A DNA stretch of 64,000 bases from Apostichopus japonicus (taxonomy: Eukaryota > Echinodermata > Holothuroidea > Aspidochirotida > Stichopodidae), in the NCBI RefSeq assembly GCF_037975245.1, contig NC_092568.1, positions 20,491,001-20,555,000 of the forward strand, in the 5' to 3' direction. More notes on this DNA, generated by a model. It was not told the DNA's origin and made no database searches. It saw nothing but the letters and a program-made list of their open reading frames with translations. How positions within the stretch are numbered: position 1 is the first letter of the stretch. The letters are not shown here.

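Larger units (their letters stand above)
61729..63857. other. Introns 50-52, apart from the listed repeats
   Basis: AT-rich introns. 63140-63300 is C/T-rich low-complexity DNA just before the dispersed repeat. No coding signal outside exons 51 and 52. Confidence 0.55.

Noticed and set aside
1-64000. CRISPR arrays, bacterial operons, riboswitches or phage genes
   Set aside because: The window is plainly eukaryotic with spliced genes. The tandem repeats are minisatellites without CRISPR-like spacers.

Overview
The window is eukaryotic, AT-rich and intron-rich. It carries one large host gene on the + strand, the 5' two-thirds of an usherin (USH2A) orthologue. I placed 53 coding exons between 5470 and the right edge. 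Every junction uses GT/AG and the reading phase carries through without a break, giving 3528 codons with no stop. The host looks like a marine invertebrate deuterostome, possibly an echinoderm. That guess rests on an invertebrate-like repeat load (a DIRS element, several tRNA-derived SINE families, a jockey/L2-like LINE tail, many small DNA transposons) plus a complete usherin architecture. I cannot name a species.

Layout. 1-5469 is upstream of the gene and holds only transposon remnants. 5470-12029 (exons 1-4) encodes a signal peptide and a laminin-G-like domain. 12470-22613 (exons 5-7) encodes the laminin N-terminal domain; the intron between exons 6 and 7 is inflated by a complete 6.5 kb DIRS retrotransposon (15494-22012). 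23382-29837 (exons 8-15) encodes ten laminin-type EGF modules. 30402-35812 (exons 16-21) encodes four FN3 domains. 36669-42947 (exons 22-28) encodes an FN3 that appears to be split by two laminin G domains. 43352-56969 (exons 29-46) encodes about twelve more FN3 domains and the first half of another. 57631-63075 (exons 47-52) encodes a double-cysteine-rich insert, and exon 53 (63858 onward) resumes FN3. The remaining FN3 domains, the membrane segment and the C-terminal tail expected of usherin lie beyond the window.

The DIRS element has three overlapping open frames: a Gag-like protein, RT/RNase H, and a tyrosine recombinase. It also has inverted terminal repeats and an internal complementary region that matches the joined ends of the element. 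It is GC-rich against an AT-rich host and lies in the same orientation as usherin.

I found no undescribed operon-like or defence-like system. The most unusual signals are: decayed tandem copies of an EGF-module exon inside an intron; a four-fold tandem array of 3' splice-site-like sequence in front of exon 20; a degenerate copy of the start of exon 53; two nested non-autonomous DNA transposons whose target duplications can be read; and FN3 domains that fall into cysteine and non-cysteine classes in partly alternating order.
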